DNA from: Delphinus delphis
Lineage: Eukaryota > Chordata > Mammalia > Artiodactyla > Delphinidae
Length of the DNA stretch: 64,000 nucleotides
Assembly (NCBI RefSeq): GCF_949987515.2
Contig: NC_082692.2
Coordinates: 86,127,488 to 86,191,487 of the forward strand
Reading direction: 5' to 3'
Part shown: positions 22,516 to 35,023 of the stretch, in pieces
Layout of the letters: each line of letters starts with the position of its first letter
Position numbering within the stretch: position 1 is the first letter of the stretch
Translations under genes and position numbers: made by a program
Notes under the pieces: generated by a model
Database searches by the model: none
What the model was told of the DNA's origin: nothing
What the model saw: the letters and a program-made list of their open reading frames with translations, nothing else

Positions 22516-23905
22516 TACATTTCTAATGGCAAGGGACAAGCTTTCAACCTCAACCTTTTCAAATCAAAAACAGGATTTGGCTTTGTGGACCATGGCTTAA
22601 GATGACAGACTGATCAGGGCTTCATTTGGACCAGACTATATCTCAGAAGTCCCAAGAAGAAGGAGTTTGCTTTTCTGTCAATTTGGCCAAGGGCTGTCTG
22701 TTCAATAAAATGAGAATGATGAAGAAAAGAGAAAAAGGCCCAGGAAGTACCATAAAATTACAGCTATCATTATGGAAGGCAAAAACTGTGACACAGATTA
22801 ATACTAACAGAAAAGGCATTTTGCTGATCACAGAAAAAACTGGAGAGGGGATAAGAACAATGTTTCTAGCCTCCAACATCCACACAGAAGACAGGAAAGA
22901 GGCAAATGCATCTTGCTTATCTTTCAGACGGTGAAGAAGGAAAGTGATGAAACTGCAGACCGTGAACTCAAAACCCATGAACTGTGTGCATTCGGAGATG
23001 AAGTGGTGTCCCCAGGAGCTGGCATGGGTTCACAAAAATGGATGCCATCCCTTGGACTGGCCTCAGCCTGTGAGCCCTGGGCAAAGATTGTGCCTGGGTT
23101 TTAGGAAGGCATATGACAGTCTCCTGTGGCTTCCTTATGGGTGAAATACAGAACATGGGGTGTATGGTTATAAAGCTGACTGGATTCACATTTGACCTTA
23201 CAGGTAAGATTAATTTCCACCTGAAGGAAGGGACCTAGTGGAAGAGTAAAAAGTTTTGACGCCAGACTTCTTCATTCAACGTGTATTCACTGTCTGAGGT
23301 GAAAACATAGAACATTCATTCTAATTCCTTAAGGGCATAAGCCTTACTAATTCCTCTTCAGTTCCCGGGTCCCTCATCTTGTGCTTCGCATACAGAAGAA
23401 GCTCCGAAAATGATTACTTATTGGATTTCAGGAGTCAAGTTTACAAAGAGTGTTACAAAAGTAAAAAGATCAGGAAAAGATCAGGAAATAGCTGGGATGA
23501 TACATTCTAGTTTCAAAAAAGTTAAAGCAGGTGCATGGGACAAAACCAAATTCAACAGGGTAAAAACCAGGGAACAGATACAAAGTTCTCAATAGCTGAT
23601 ACATGAGAAATTATAATTGTAAATAATTAAATAACGTCTGAGACAAATTATAATTAATTCAACAACATCTGAGACAAAAATCTTAAGGGTTTTGGTTAAT
23701 GGCAAACTAGGAATAAGGAGTGTGTTGAGGTTTCCAACTATAAGTAGATGAGCTCCCAGACCACATTAATACAGAAATGGTGATAAAAAATGAGAGTGAC
23801 AGCTCCTTTCTACTTTCTGGCCAAACCTGGAGGATACTTTAAAAGGGTACTGACCCCAAAATGGAGAGGGGAGGCACTGAAAAAGTACAATTTGCCTTTT
23901 AAAAA
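22516..23905 (-). other. SHQ1: SHQ1 last intron: 22.5-23.9 kb, no feature seen
   Basis: Unique-looking sequence; the open frames are short and without support. Confidence 0.5.
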
Positions 23906-23919
23906 GAGATCAGGAAGGG

Positions 23920-24133
23920 GGACGTCCCTGGTGGTCCAGTGGGTAAGACTCTGCACTCCCAATGCAGGGGGCCCGGGTTCAATCCCTGGTCGGGGAACTA
24001 GATCTCGCATGTATGCCGCGACTAAGAGTTCGCATGCCGCAATTAAGAGTTTGCATGCCGCAACTAAGACCCGGTGAAGCCAAAATAAATAAATAATCAA
24101 TAACTAAGTAAATATTAAACAAAGAGAGAGAGA
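23920..24133 (+). mobile_element. CHR-type SINE (plus), short form
   Basis: The copy runs from GACGTCCCTGGTGGTCCAG through GGTTCAATCCCTGGTC and repeated GCCGCAACTAAGA units to an AAATAAATAAATAATC tail with a GA-rich end. Target duplications are gagatcaggaaggg (23906-23919) and gagaccaggaaggg (24134-24147), with one mismatch. The head has a CpG-like change (GGGACGTCCC). Confidence 0.93.
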
Positions 24134-24629
24134 GAGACCAGGAAGGGCAAAGAAGTAGAAATTTTGGACCTGTAAGAATCATTTAAAGGCAGAAGAGGCT
24201 GATCGAGAAGACTCAGAAGGAATGCGATAGCAATCCCCTAGACAGATAAAAACAGGTATTTGAAAAGAGAAAGGAATTATTCCATGTGGGTCCAGAATTA
24301 AAACTAATGAAAAAAAAGTAGACTTCAGTCCAATTCAAAGGAGAACTTTCAAACAATCTAAGGTGCTTCAGAGTAGAACCAGTCCCCTCCTCCATCAGTC
24401 AGTCTCCAGACATGCCAAGTGCCTCATGCCAAGAACTAGAAATCACAGTGTCGACAGTGCACAGGGAACTGCCCCACAAAGTAAAGGCTGGCAAAGGAGG
24501 AGATTTTGCCAGACATCTCAACGCTATGACTGACTGGATTACAATGATCATCACCAAGACAAGTGATGCCAGCATTAGCTTCAAGCCTTACAATGGAGAG
24601 ATGACTTTGTTGGTGTCATTAGAGAAAGC

Positions 24630-25180
24630 TTCAGGCAAAATGTAACATTTCTGGTAGAGAAAATGGCATGTACAAAGGCAACGAAGGGCTGAAGCTCTTG
24701 GCAAATTTGGGAAATGCTGAGTGTATCTGGAAGGAGAGAGGGAGGGTGCCCAATCAGCAGGAGTGAGGGAAGAAGTAGAAAAGATGAGGAAGAGGACCCA
24801 AAGGGTCTTGAACCCAGCTCAGGCATCATTTAGGCTCTTAACCTTGGCAGGAGGAATTGTGGAGGACTGCTGAGCAGGACAGCCATGAGCAAAATGGCAT
24901 TTCAGGATGACAGGGTTGGCATTGTTGTTGGAAGAAAACAAGACAGGGAGTGAGACTCTGGGGGCAAGGAAAACATAGGGGACACTCTGGCAGGAAATGA
25001 GAAAATACAGGCCTGAATTAAAGGAAAAGCAGTGACATCAAAAAGAGGAATTTAAGTGAAAGAAGTTATATAGGACAAATTAAAAAGACCTGCTGGATTG
25101 ATCCAGTGTGGAGTGGGGCGTCAGAGACAGACACACTTGAATCAGGGAACCCAGACAGGACAACGTACCTAACAGTAAGA
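24630..25180 (-). repeat. L2 remnant (minus), low identity
   Basis: TGTACAAAGGCAACGAAGGG, GACACTCTGGCAGGAAATGA and ACCTGCTGGATTGATCCAGT resemble reverse L2 ORF2/UTR parts. The edges are soft. Confidence 0.4.
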
Positions 25181-25279
25181 CCAGAAACCCCCAAAACATC
25201 TAAACTGGTTCCTAAATTACTGATCCATCACAGCTGTATATCAAATGTTCAGTATACAAAAAAATATAAGATTTTGTAG

Positions 25280-26777
25280 TTATCTTTGAACCTGAAACCA
25301 GTCATCGAAAGTTTATTGAAACAATGTTCACAAAAATTAACTCCTCCAAGGACAGAAAGAAAATATGCCAGGCAAATATTAACCAAAAGAAAGCTGGGAT
25401 CTCCATACTGGTATCAGACAAAATAGATTGTAAGGCAAAAAAGCATTATCAGTGATAAAAGAAGACCACTACATAATAAACACTGCAGTTCTCCAGGGAG
25501 CTATAACTGGGAGACAAAATATTAGTTATTGTAAACTACTAGCACCAAATAACATGCCTCAAATCATAAAGTAAAAACTGACCACAGGTTGACAGGAAGA
25601 AATTGACAAGTTCACTAATACAGTAAGAGACTTTCACACACCTTTCAATCCAAAAATTGATAGATTAAACAGACAAAATAAATCATTAAGGATATAAAAA
25701 TGTAAACAGCCCAACCGACAAGTTTCAACAATAGACAGACATACAAATTAGCAGCTAACAATCAGAGCATAAACCTTACTTTCAAGCTTCAAAATTTAAG
25801 AAAATGATCATGCTAGGCATAAAATTAACCTCAACAAATTAAATTCTCTGACAGAAATGCAATGAAGTTAGAAATCAATAATAAAGACATTACATAAAAA
25901 CCCCATACACTTGGAGAAACACACTTCTAAACATTTCATGAGTAAAATCAGAAAATTTTAGAATAGAATAATAATGAAAATTCAGTATATTTCACAACCT
26001 TGAAGATGCATACAAAGCAGGTATTTGGAGGAAAGTTTATAGATTTAAATGAAGAAAGGTCCAGAGTTAACCAGTTAAGCATCTATATAAGAAGTCAGAA
26101 AAAACAGCATAACAAATTTCCCAAAACAGAACGAATAAAATGACATAGATAAAAGCAAAAAGTAATGAAATAGAAGACAAAGAGAGAGGATCAAGAGAGT
26201 AAAATATTGGTTCTTTGATAAACTAATCAGATACACTCTCTTGCAAGATTGATCAAAAAAAGAAGAAACAAAAACAAGAAGCACAAATACACAGGAATGT
26301 AAAGTAAGAAAACTATAGATGCTGTAGAGAAGAAAACAGATAAGAGGAAATAAGAACAACTTTATGTTAGAAAGTTTTGAAAATTTAGATGAAAGGGACA
26401 AACTTCTAAAAAAATATAATCTATTAAAACTGACTCAAGGAGAAACAGAGAACTAGAATACTTGTATAGCAATTGGAAAATCTGAATGAATAGTTAAAAA
26501 ATTTCAAAAAGAAAAAAGTCAAGATGGCTTTTGGGGTGAACTTAACTGAAAATTCACAGATGAGATTGTTTCAGTCTTACATAAGCTATTTCAGAGAACA
26601 GAAAAGGCAACAACCCCCAATACACTTTATCAGGCTGGCATAACCTTGATAACAAACGTAGATAAAGATAGTACGAGAATGGAAAATCATAGGCCAAACT
26701 CCTTCCCTTCCCTTCCCTCTCCCTTCCCTCCCTGTCTTTCTCTCTTCGTCTTCTGTTTCCCTCTCTTGCACATGCAA

Positions 26778-26820
<43 letters not shown>

Positions 26821-29110
26821 AGCAAACCAAATTCAGCATCATTATTTAAATAATGCATCATAATCAAGATAGGTTTATCCCACAAGTGCAAGGGCTAATT
26901 TAAGTTAGAAATTTTATAAATGCCATTCATTATGCTAAAAAGTTAAAGGAGAAAACACTTAAGGTCATCTCAAAAGATGAGGAAAATATGCAATAAAATT
27001 TGATGACCATTTGGGATCAAAACTCTTAGCAAACTACGAATAACATGAACCTTTCTTAACTTGATACAGGCTATCTACAAAAACCTGCAGCAAACATCAC
27101 ATTTAATGGCGAATTGTTGAAAGCATTTTCTAAAAAATAAAGAGTAAGGTAGGGAAGTACATTACCACCATATCTATTCAGTATTTTACTAGAGGATCTA
27201 GTCAGTACAATATGATGAAGAAGAATAACAAAAAAGAAATGAAAGATATGAAGATTGGAAAAGAAGAAACCTAACTGTTATTATCGCACTGCTATTATTG
27301 CCTATATTGAAAACTGGGGAGAATCTGTACATAAGTTAATCATAGAGTTTAGCAAGGTAGCTGTATACAGAAATCAATATAAAAAAGTGAATTACATTTC
27401 TATATACTTTAAACAAGGAGTTTGAAAATAAAAAATTATTTAAATACCATTTACAATAGCAACTCAAAAAATAAAGCAATAAATCTAGCAAAGACGTATA
27501 AAGTTTTTATGGAGCATATTATAAAATTTTATTAAAAGACATTAAAGAAAACTTAGAGAGTCACACCATGTTATCGCAAAGAGACTAAATGTTTTAGTTT
27601 CCCCCAAAACTGATTAATAGATTCAAAGCAATTCCAATTAAAGCGTTATTCATGGAACTTGACAAGCTGATTCTAAGATACAAAGCTGCAGTAATTAAGA
27701 AAGTATGGTATTGGTACATGATAGACAAGTAAATCGGTGAAACTGAAGAGACAACCTAGAAACAGATCCATGTGTATATGTAAACGATGTATGACAGAGT
27801 GAGCACTGCAGGATGCATGGGGAAAGGATGGACTATTTAATAAATGAAGCCGGGATAAGGTTATCCATATGGGGAAAAAATGAAAATGGATCCCCTATCT
27901 CATAAAATACACAGAAATTAGTTCCAGGTGGACTAAAGACTTAGATGCTAAACCCAAAAGAATAAAAATTTTAGAAGATACTATATGAGAATATCTTTAT
28001 GACAAGCAAATCAAAAAACTTTCTTAAACAAGAAACAAAAAGCATACCCATAAAGGAACATATCGATAAATTCTACAACATTAAAATTAAAAACTTCTGT
28101 TTATATAGACACTACAAGGAGACTGGAAGATAAACTACAAACTGGGGAGAAATGTTTGCAACATATTTAATCAATAAAGGACTAGTATCTAGAATACCAG
28201 GGAAACCTAAAAATCAAAAAGAAAAAGATAGCCCTAATAAAAAGTAGGCAACACAACAGACAGACATTCACAGAAGAAGGGACATGAATGGCTCACAAAT
28301 ACATGAAAGGATGCTTAGCTTCATTAGTTACCAAGAACATGAAAATGAAAATGACAAAAGAAACTCTTTCACACCCATGGAGAATGCAAAATTTTAAAAT
28401 CTGAACAATACAAGTGTTGGCGTGAAGGTTGAGCCAGTGAAATTCTCATTGCTGGGAGTATAAGTTGAAATAAATTGGTACAGCCACTTTGGAAAGCCCT
28501 TTGGCATTACCCAGTAAAGTCTAACTGGCGTCCAACCATCCCCTAAATCCCAGCAATTCCATTCCTGGGTATAGGGCTTACTCAAAAAGTTGCACAAGTG
28601 TACCATGAAGCGTGAACAAAGATGTTCAGAACAGGATTTTCCTAATAACCCAAAATGGGAACCATTTATCAACAATCCAATCTACATTACAATACATGAA
28701 CAAACTGCAGTCGATTCAGATAGCAGGAAAATAAATAAACTACACCTCTGTGCATCATCATGGTTAAATTCCCCCAAAAAGAAAAAGCATTACGTGAAAA
28801 ATGCAAGTAACAGAAGAACACATACAGTATGATTCCATTTACATACAGTTCAGAAGCAAGTAAAACTAAAACTAAAACTAAACTTGGGATAAATACACAG
28901 ATGGCAAAACCATAAGGAAAAGCAAGGTAATGATTAGTACAAAATTCAGGATGGTGGTTACCAGAGGGAGGAGGGAAATGTGAGTGGGACTGGTCTCATG
29001 GGGTACCTCTAGGAAACTGGTAATGCTCTATTTCTTAAGATTGCTGGTAAGTACATGCATGTTCACCTTTTTATTATTCTTTAAACTGTACACATATTTT
29101 ATATTATTTT
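25280..29110 (+). mobile_element. old L1 ORF2 remnant, ~3.8 kb (plus)
   Basis: This is a long, heavily mutated L1. Recognisable in order are AGAAAGCTGGGATCTCCATA with ATCAGACAAAATAGATTGTA, then GACAAACTTCTAAAAAAATA. Later come CAATTCCAATTAAAGCGTTA, CACTACAAGGAGACTGGAAG with GGAGAAATGTTTGCAACATA, and GGTGGTTACCAGAGGGAGGA near the 3' end. All frames are interrupted. It is the largest repeat in the window. A CT/CA-rich microsatellite (26699-26817) has grown inside it, and a CHR SINE sits just beyond its 3' end. Confidence 0.82.
26699..26817. repeat. pyrimidine tract plus (CA)19 microsatellite
   Basis: A run of CCTTCCCTTCCC-type pyrimidine sequence (about 26699-26768) is followed by (CA)19 at 26780-26817, inside the old L1. 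Confidence 0.95.
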
Positions 29111-29228
29111 AATATTTTATATTTCATAAGAAAGTATTTTAAGAAAATAACCAAACTCTATACACATACAAAAAAGGCAAATAAGAGGTAACGATAATTG
29201 AACCCAATAGTTCCATTTAAAAAAAAAA

Positions 29229-29576
29229 GGGACTTCCCTGGTGGCGCAGTGGTTAAGAGTCCGCCTGCCAACGTAGGGGACATGGGTTCGAGCCCTGGTC
29301 TGGGAAGATCCCACATGCCATGGAGCAACTAAGCCCTTGTGCCACAACTACTGAGCCTGCACTCTAGAGCCCACGAGCCACAACAACTGAGGCCGTGTGC
29401 CACAACTGCTGAAGCCTGCGTGCCTAGAGCCCGTGCTCCGCAACAAGAGAAGCCACCGCAATGAGAAGCCCGCACACCGCAACAAAGAGCAGCCCCCGCT
29501 CGCCGCAACTAGAGAAAGCCTGTGTGCAGCAACAAAGACCCAATGTAGCCAAAAATAAATTAATTAAAAAAAAACC
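29229..29576 (+). mobile_element. CHR-type SINE (plus), long form
   Basis: This ~348-bp long-form copy opens GGGACTTCCCTGGTGGCGCA and includes GGTTCGAGCCCTGGTC. It carries the CAACAAGAGAAGCCACCGCA and CGCCGCAACTAGAGAAAGCC units and an AAAAATAAATTAATT tail. It inserted near the 3' end of the old L1 at 25280-29110. A clean target duplication is obscured by the A-rich surroundings. Confidence 0.93.
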
Positions 29577-29774
29577 CATAGAGGCAAAGAAAGAAAACTA
29601 GCCATTACCCAGAATTATGAACTATAGTGCAGATCACCACAAAAGAGGCTAAGTTCTGTGAACAGAAGAACTTCTCTAACAAAAGCCAACTGCCTGAGAA
29701 TTATTCTTCCCAAATGAGGTCTCATCACTTGTTGAGCTGCGCAAGCCACAGACTCAGGCGCTGTCCTCCGTGAT

Positions 29775-30530
29775 GGCTTCTCCCTCTCTCCCCAAATCCA
29801 TTTTAGTCCCTAAATCCTACTTCCCTGGTCAGGCTACACTCATCCCTCACAAGGAGCTTTCTAGCTGATGTAACATGCAATTCACACTACTACCCCAGTG
29901 ATCTTCTCCCATCGTGTGCCTAAGATCCTTCTCCAGCTTCCCACAGTTCTCAAGACCAAGATAAAATTCTTAACATTATGCAGAAGCTACTGTACAGTCT
30001 GGGCCTTGCCTGAATCACCAGCCGCATCTTGATCCATCCACACACACATATACCTTTTATGTTTCAGCCACCCTGGCTGAACATCCTAATGTTCTTTCAA
30101 TTTCTTGAACACATACAAAATTCCCTCCTGCCACATGACCTCTGCAAGTAGTGGGCCTCCTACATTCTGTGAAATCCATCACCTCACTTAAGTTAACTCC
30201 TGCTTGTACTTTGGTACTCAAAGCAAGTATTTCCCCAAGGAAAGCTTCCCGGGTCATTACCTGCCTCCTCCTCGTATCCCCCCACCAGACCAGGCTGGAT
30301 ATAATGTGCTTTCACAGGAGCATGAATCTTTTTTCTTGGAGCACTTTCCAAGCTTTTGCTTTTACGTTTTGTGTATGCGATTCTTTGATTAACATCTCTC
30401 TTCCATTAGACCATAAATTCCATGGGGCGTGGGAGCACGTCTGGTTTTTGCTTACCACTGGAGGCTCAGAACCTTAGCACGGAACGCTGCCCATAGTAAG
30501 AACTCATAAATATCTGTTGAATGAACAGAT
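29775..30530 (+). repeat. L2 fragment (plus), ~750 bp
   Basis: AGTCTGGGCCTTGCCTGAAT, TTAGACCATAAATTCCATGG and ATAAATATCTGTTGAATGAA mark L2 ORF2 tail through 3'UTR to its terminus. Confidence 0.75.
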
Positions 30531-32170
30531 GGTTGGGAGAACAGATACTCTAGCCTATAGCAGTCACAACTTACAAACCACTATCACCGCCACTTGGTAA
30601 CAAGACCCCCAAAGATGTGAAACAGAGTAGGTGTGTGGCCTCACCTCTCACTCCCAAGCCTCAAGGGGAGAGCCCATCTTTGACTGGCAGGTGACCTTTG
30701 AAAAAGTATGCTCAATGGAAACATGATGGAAGATCTGTGTAAGCTTGTGTTAACCAAAAACAAAAATGTTTTCCCATAAACCTGGAGCAAGACTGGATCT
30801 TTCTGATAAAAAGGTAACATAAACCTAGTACGTACCTCCTGAACATTCTAGATTTGAAATTTCCATCTGAAATCATGGGTTACGATAACACTTCTGAATC
30901 ATAAGTATGTATAGTATAGATGTGTTCAGAATAAAAGCTTCACAACTTCCTGAGTTTTGAAAGCTTGTATTTTATTAATCTAGTATTTAGTCAAGTGGAG
31001 ATCTTTTGCCAATAGTTTTATTCATTCAGATGGCTTTAGCTTACCCAGCTGAAGTGAAATCCTTTTAACTGTTTTATCTGTTAAAACAGGTATATAGGAC
31101 GTGTGCTGACAACTGTAATTTTAAACATCAAGTTAGAAATGAAGTGAATTTCTTTCAGTAAGAACTAAACCCTTATTTTCTTGAAGCTTTAGGATATTCT
31201 ACGGATAGAAAATCTAAACTGGCTGGCAAGCTTACTTGGAACGGCCTAGGGTACTTAATACTAGATGTGAGATGGTGTTTTATTCTTTGCTCAAAGTGTC
31301 TTTGAGTTCTAGGAAGGTATCAAAAATGAGATCGCCGAAGAACAACTTTGGGTGTGTATGCGGCTTGAGGTTACAGGGCAAGAAAGAGCCTGAAGAAAAC
31401 AAGATCATCAGAACAGACATCACTTTTCACATTTCACCATCATTTAAGGCACACCACGTAATTATAAATCTGTGATGTAAAGTGATATTTCATCCATCAC
31501 AAGGCTAACAGCAGTTCACCTACACAAAGGACAAGTATGCCATGATATCAGAGTATATTCTGCCACTTGATGTATTGTAAATCTGAGAACAGATACACAG
31601 GAGACGTCTAATGGTCTGGTGTCTTTTTTCTGCTCTATATAATTTTATATTGAATAAATAATAAAATGGTGCACCCAGCAAGGAGAGAAACTCCACATCT
31701 GAAGATAATGTCAAATTGCTACTTAAATGCTAAGTTCATATTTGAGAAAGCTCAAGCAAGTACTGATAGATTATCTATTTATGTCTACTTCATTTCATTC
31801 AGGACATAAGGGCTTTCTTTTTTCATTCGTTTACTGATTTAGTTGGGCCTTAAGTGCAGATCATCACACTTTTTACTTCATTCAGTTCTGTAATATTCTC
31901 TTACATGTAAGGAAAAAAAAAAAAACAAGCACTGATAACACCCTTGTAATTTCCTAAAATGCCCATCAGGGAAAAAATAAAATACATGTTCACTGTAAAC
32001 ACACCCAAAAAGTAAGTATAAAGTAGAAAAGCCACCCGTAAATCCACAAGCCAGAGATTACTTTTATCAACATTAATGTGCTTCCTTCTAGGGTTTTTGT
32101 TCTGTGAATACGTCTTTTTTTTTTTTTTTAACAGTAACATCACTTTAGAATGAACAGCCATGTTGGCCAG
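30531..32170 (-). other. SHQ1: SHQ1 last intron: 30.5-32.2 kb, no feature seen
   Basis: AT-rich unique sequence with short A and T runs (31913-31925, 32116-32130). Confidence 0.5.
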
Positions 32171-32509
32171 ACTTTTATTTTATTTTATTTTTTAAATTAT
32201 TTATTTATTTTATTCATTTATTTTTGGCTGCGTTGGGCCTTTGTTGCTGCGCACTGGCTTCTCTAGTTGTGGCGAGCGAGGGCTACTCTTCGTTGTGGCA
32301 CGCAGGCTTCTCATTGCGGTGGCTGCTCTTGTTGCAGAACACGGGCTCTAGGCACACGGCCTTCAGTAGTTGTGGCACACGGGCTCAGTAGTTGTGGCGC
32401 ACAGGCTGAGTTGCTCCGCAGCATGTGGAATCTTCCCAGACCAGGGCTCGAACCCATGCCCCCTGCATTGGCAGGCGGATTCTTAACCACTGTGCCACCA
32501 GGGAAGCCC
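32171..32509 (-). mobile_element. CHR-type SINE (minus), long form
   Basis: This long-form copy has its head at the right end (GCCACCAGGGAAGCCC) and a TTTATTTATTTTATTC poly-T tail on the left. The body shows the GCGGTGGCTGCTCTTGTTGC and TTGTGGCGCAC units. No clear target duplication was identified. Confidence 0.92.
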
Positions 32510-32604
32510 AATACATATTTCTTAATGTGACTGAGCCATCTCAGCATATACAGCTCTATACACGTGGCTTTTGCCATTTAATTTTCCAGTTATGATTTTT
32601 CACA

Positions 32605-32735
32605 ATAGTGTAGTGTCTTTAACCTTCCCAGACAGTGGGTTCCTTGATGTGGAAATTTTGACCTTGATCTAACCTCCAGCACTGAGCACAATGCTGGTCA
32701 TAGTAGATATTCAATAAATTTTGGACTCAATCAGA
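32605..32735 (+). repeat. L2 3' end (plus)
   Basis: GGGTTCCTTGATGTGGAAAT, CAGCACTGAGCACAATGCTG and TATTCAATAAATTTTGGA form a short L2 terminus. Confidence 0.55.
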
Positions 32736-32739
32736 CTCT

Positions 32740-34650
32740 GAATTCATTTAAACAAATGAACCACAAAGAAAAGAAATAGTTATAATTACAAGTAATTGAG
32801 TTTAATAATTAAATAATTATAATTAGTACACTATTAATAATTAACAAGCAATTACATCTATAAATATTTTAGATAAACAAGGTGTGATCTAAGACACTAT
32901 TACACATAGGTATCTCCCTTTTGGAAAGAGAATTAAATTGAATGGCTATCCATGATAGCCATTTCAGTTACACAGTGGATCGCCTGTCTGTCTCCTGCTC
33001 GGGTGTGTAACTTGGAGATGACCTGGGGAATGTCCTGGAATTGAAGGCCAGAGTACCCTCCTCCTCCTCAACTGGCTCATGTTCTCTGTCTCGGGACTTG
33101 CGGACAGCGTGTGGCTGCTGGTCCCTTGATGGTCGATTCTTGCGTCTGACTCCTCGGGGAGGTTGCAGGGCAGCCCCCACACCAACCTCTGGGCCAATAC
33201 TGCTCAACAGTAAGCAGGGGACATGGAAGTGATCTAAACATCCATCCATCCAACCATACGAACCTCCACACACTGCTCTCTCTCCTACACCTCCAGCCCA
33301 TTTTGACTTTCTCAGATCTGAGTAGATAAGCACCTGCAAAAAGTTCTGTTTCCTTTGACATCCATCTGGACATGTAACATCTGTGTAGGTAAGTGCATGT
33401 ATCCTTATCTTGTGATTAGGACAAGAAGAACAGGACATGCACTGAAGGTCCTAGAGACAGAGGTTTAGTATCGTGTAAAGAGAGGGTAAAACTGCTACTT
33501 TTCATTGAAGCTTTTTACTGAATTAGAAAGAAAATTTTCAGTTCCATGAGCATTTACTAGTAAGTGACCGGCATTCTGCTAGGTGCCAGGGTACCAAGTT
33601 GAATAAGTCCTTTGCCCTTTAGGACAGTCACAGTCCAGATTTCTTTGGCTCCTTTTCTTTGGATCAGTAATTAACAATGAAATCACAAAATCACTCCTCA
33701 TGGAATCGTAACATCTTGAGACTGAGCCTCCATTACACTCCACTCCCAAACCTACATGAGCATCCATTTCACATTTCATTCTTTTCTTCTCATAAGGATA
33801 GTCGGCTTTTTGTTCTTTCACGTTTTAAGTTAATACATAAGAACCCCGAAAGCAAAAGACAAGGTGTCTGGGCACAAGAAATACATGTTATCATCATGAC
33901 AAAGGCTCTGCATTCCCGAGTTAGGCTTCTTTCTCTCCACTCGTCAAACAGAACATAAAACTGAAGCACGAAGGGACCATTTTACATCTGGCACAAATCT
34001 CAGGCTCTGGAAGTTGAGTTTCTCTGTCTTCAACTACGTTCAAGCAACTAGCAGAGGCTGACTGGAGTCCCTGAACACCAACTCCAGTTTCTTAGGCGAG
34101 ACAACCCCTCCCCGGCCATAATTCAGGCTTTGAGAATAAATGTACTAAGTGCTTCCGTTTGGAAATAAAGATGGTTATTCCTCTAAACTTTGGATCAAGT
34201 AGCCCATCATTAAAAAAGTCTGGGACCCACAAAACATGACTTTTGCTACTGATCCATACATTAAATATTAGTGAAGCTTAAGATTCTTCTTAATCAATAA
34301 ACACTGAGCTATTATAGTTTCCCTGCACTCTAGAAAGATTGCTCTACGCGCTCCATGGCCTCAAGTGAAGCTCACTCTAGAGGCCACCATAACAGAAGAT
34401 TTGGAGAATAAACGTCTAAATCAAAATCACAATGTTACAATATCAGAAAACTATCCAGGAAAAAGAGGTAAGACAAACATATAATAAAAATGGAAAACAG
34501 TGCCTCATGAAAATACTAATTTATCATTTTAACAAAAGCAGAAGCTTCTATGAGGAAAAAACAACATAAGCATCTAAGAGTTGACATTTTCTTTAGTTTA
34601 AACCTTCCAAAAGGCCACACTAAGTAAAAACATCTAAAACTGGATCAGAA
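32740..34650 (-). other. SHQ1: SHQ1 last intron: 32.7-34.7 kb
   Basis: Mostly unique. A 156-codon minus-strand frame (33438-32968) has a charged end (REHEPVEEEE) but no domain I know, and such lengths arise by chance at this scale. Confidence 0.45.
33535..33630 (-). repeat. L2 3' end (minus)
   Basis: GAGCATTTACTAGTAAGTGA, GGCATTCTGCTAGGTGCCAG and CTTTAGGACAGTCACAGTCC form a weak reverse L2 terminus. Confidence 0.4.
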
Positions 34651-34663
34651 ATTTGCTAAAATT

Positions 34664-35011
34664 GGGCTTCCCTGGTGGCACTGGTTAAGAATCCGCCTGC
34701 CAATGCAGGGGACATGGGTTCGAGCCCTGGTCTGGGAAGATCCCACATGCCGCGGAGCAACTAAGCCCGTGCACCACAACTACTGAGCTTGTGCTCTACA
34801 GCGCATGAGCCACAACTACTAAGCGCCCACATGCCACAACTACTGAAGCCCACGCGCCTAGAGCCTATGCTCCGCAACAAGAGAAGCCACCGCAATGAGA
34901 AGCCCGCACACTGCAACGAAGAGTAGCCCCCGCTCGCCGCAACTAGAGAAAGTCCGCAGGCAGCAATGAAGACGCAATGCAGCCAAAAATAAATAAATAA
35001 AATTTTTAAAA
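34664..35011 (+). mobile_element. CHR-type SINE (plus), long form
   Basis: The copy opens GGGCTTCCCTGGTGGCACTG (with a small deletion in the A-box region) and ends AATAAATAAATAAAATTTTT. The flanks atttgctaaaat (34651-34662) and aattgctgaaat (35012-35023) look like a diverged target duplication. Confidence 0.92.
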
Positions 35012-35023
35012 AATTGCTGAAAT

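Noticed and set aside
29229..29300. tRNA gene in the SINE head
   Set aside because: The tRNA-like head of CHR SINEs has A/B-box remnants but continues into the SINE body; no standalone tRNA fold.
32968..33438. 156-codon minus-strand open frame with a charged C-terminus
   Set aside because: No recognisable domain; consistent with chance and without splice-site or retrocopy signs.
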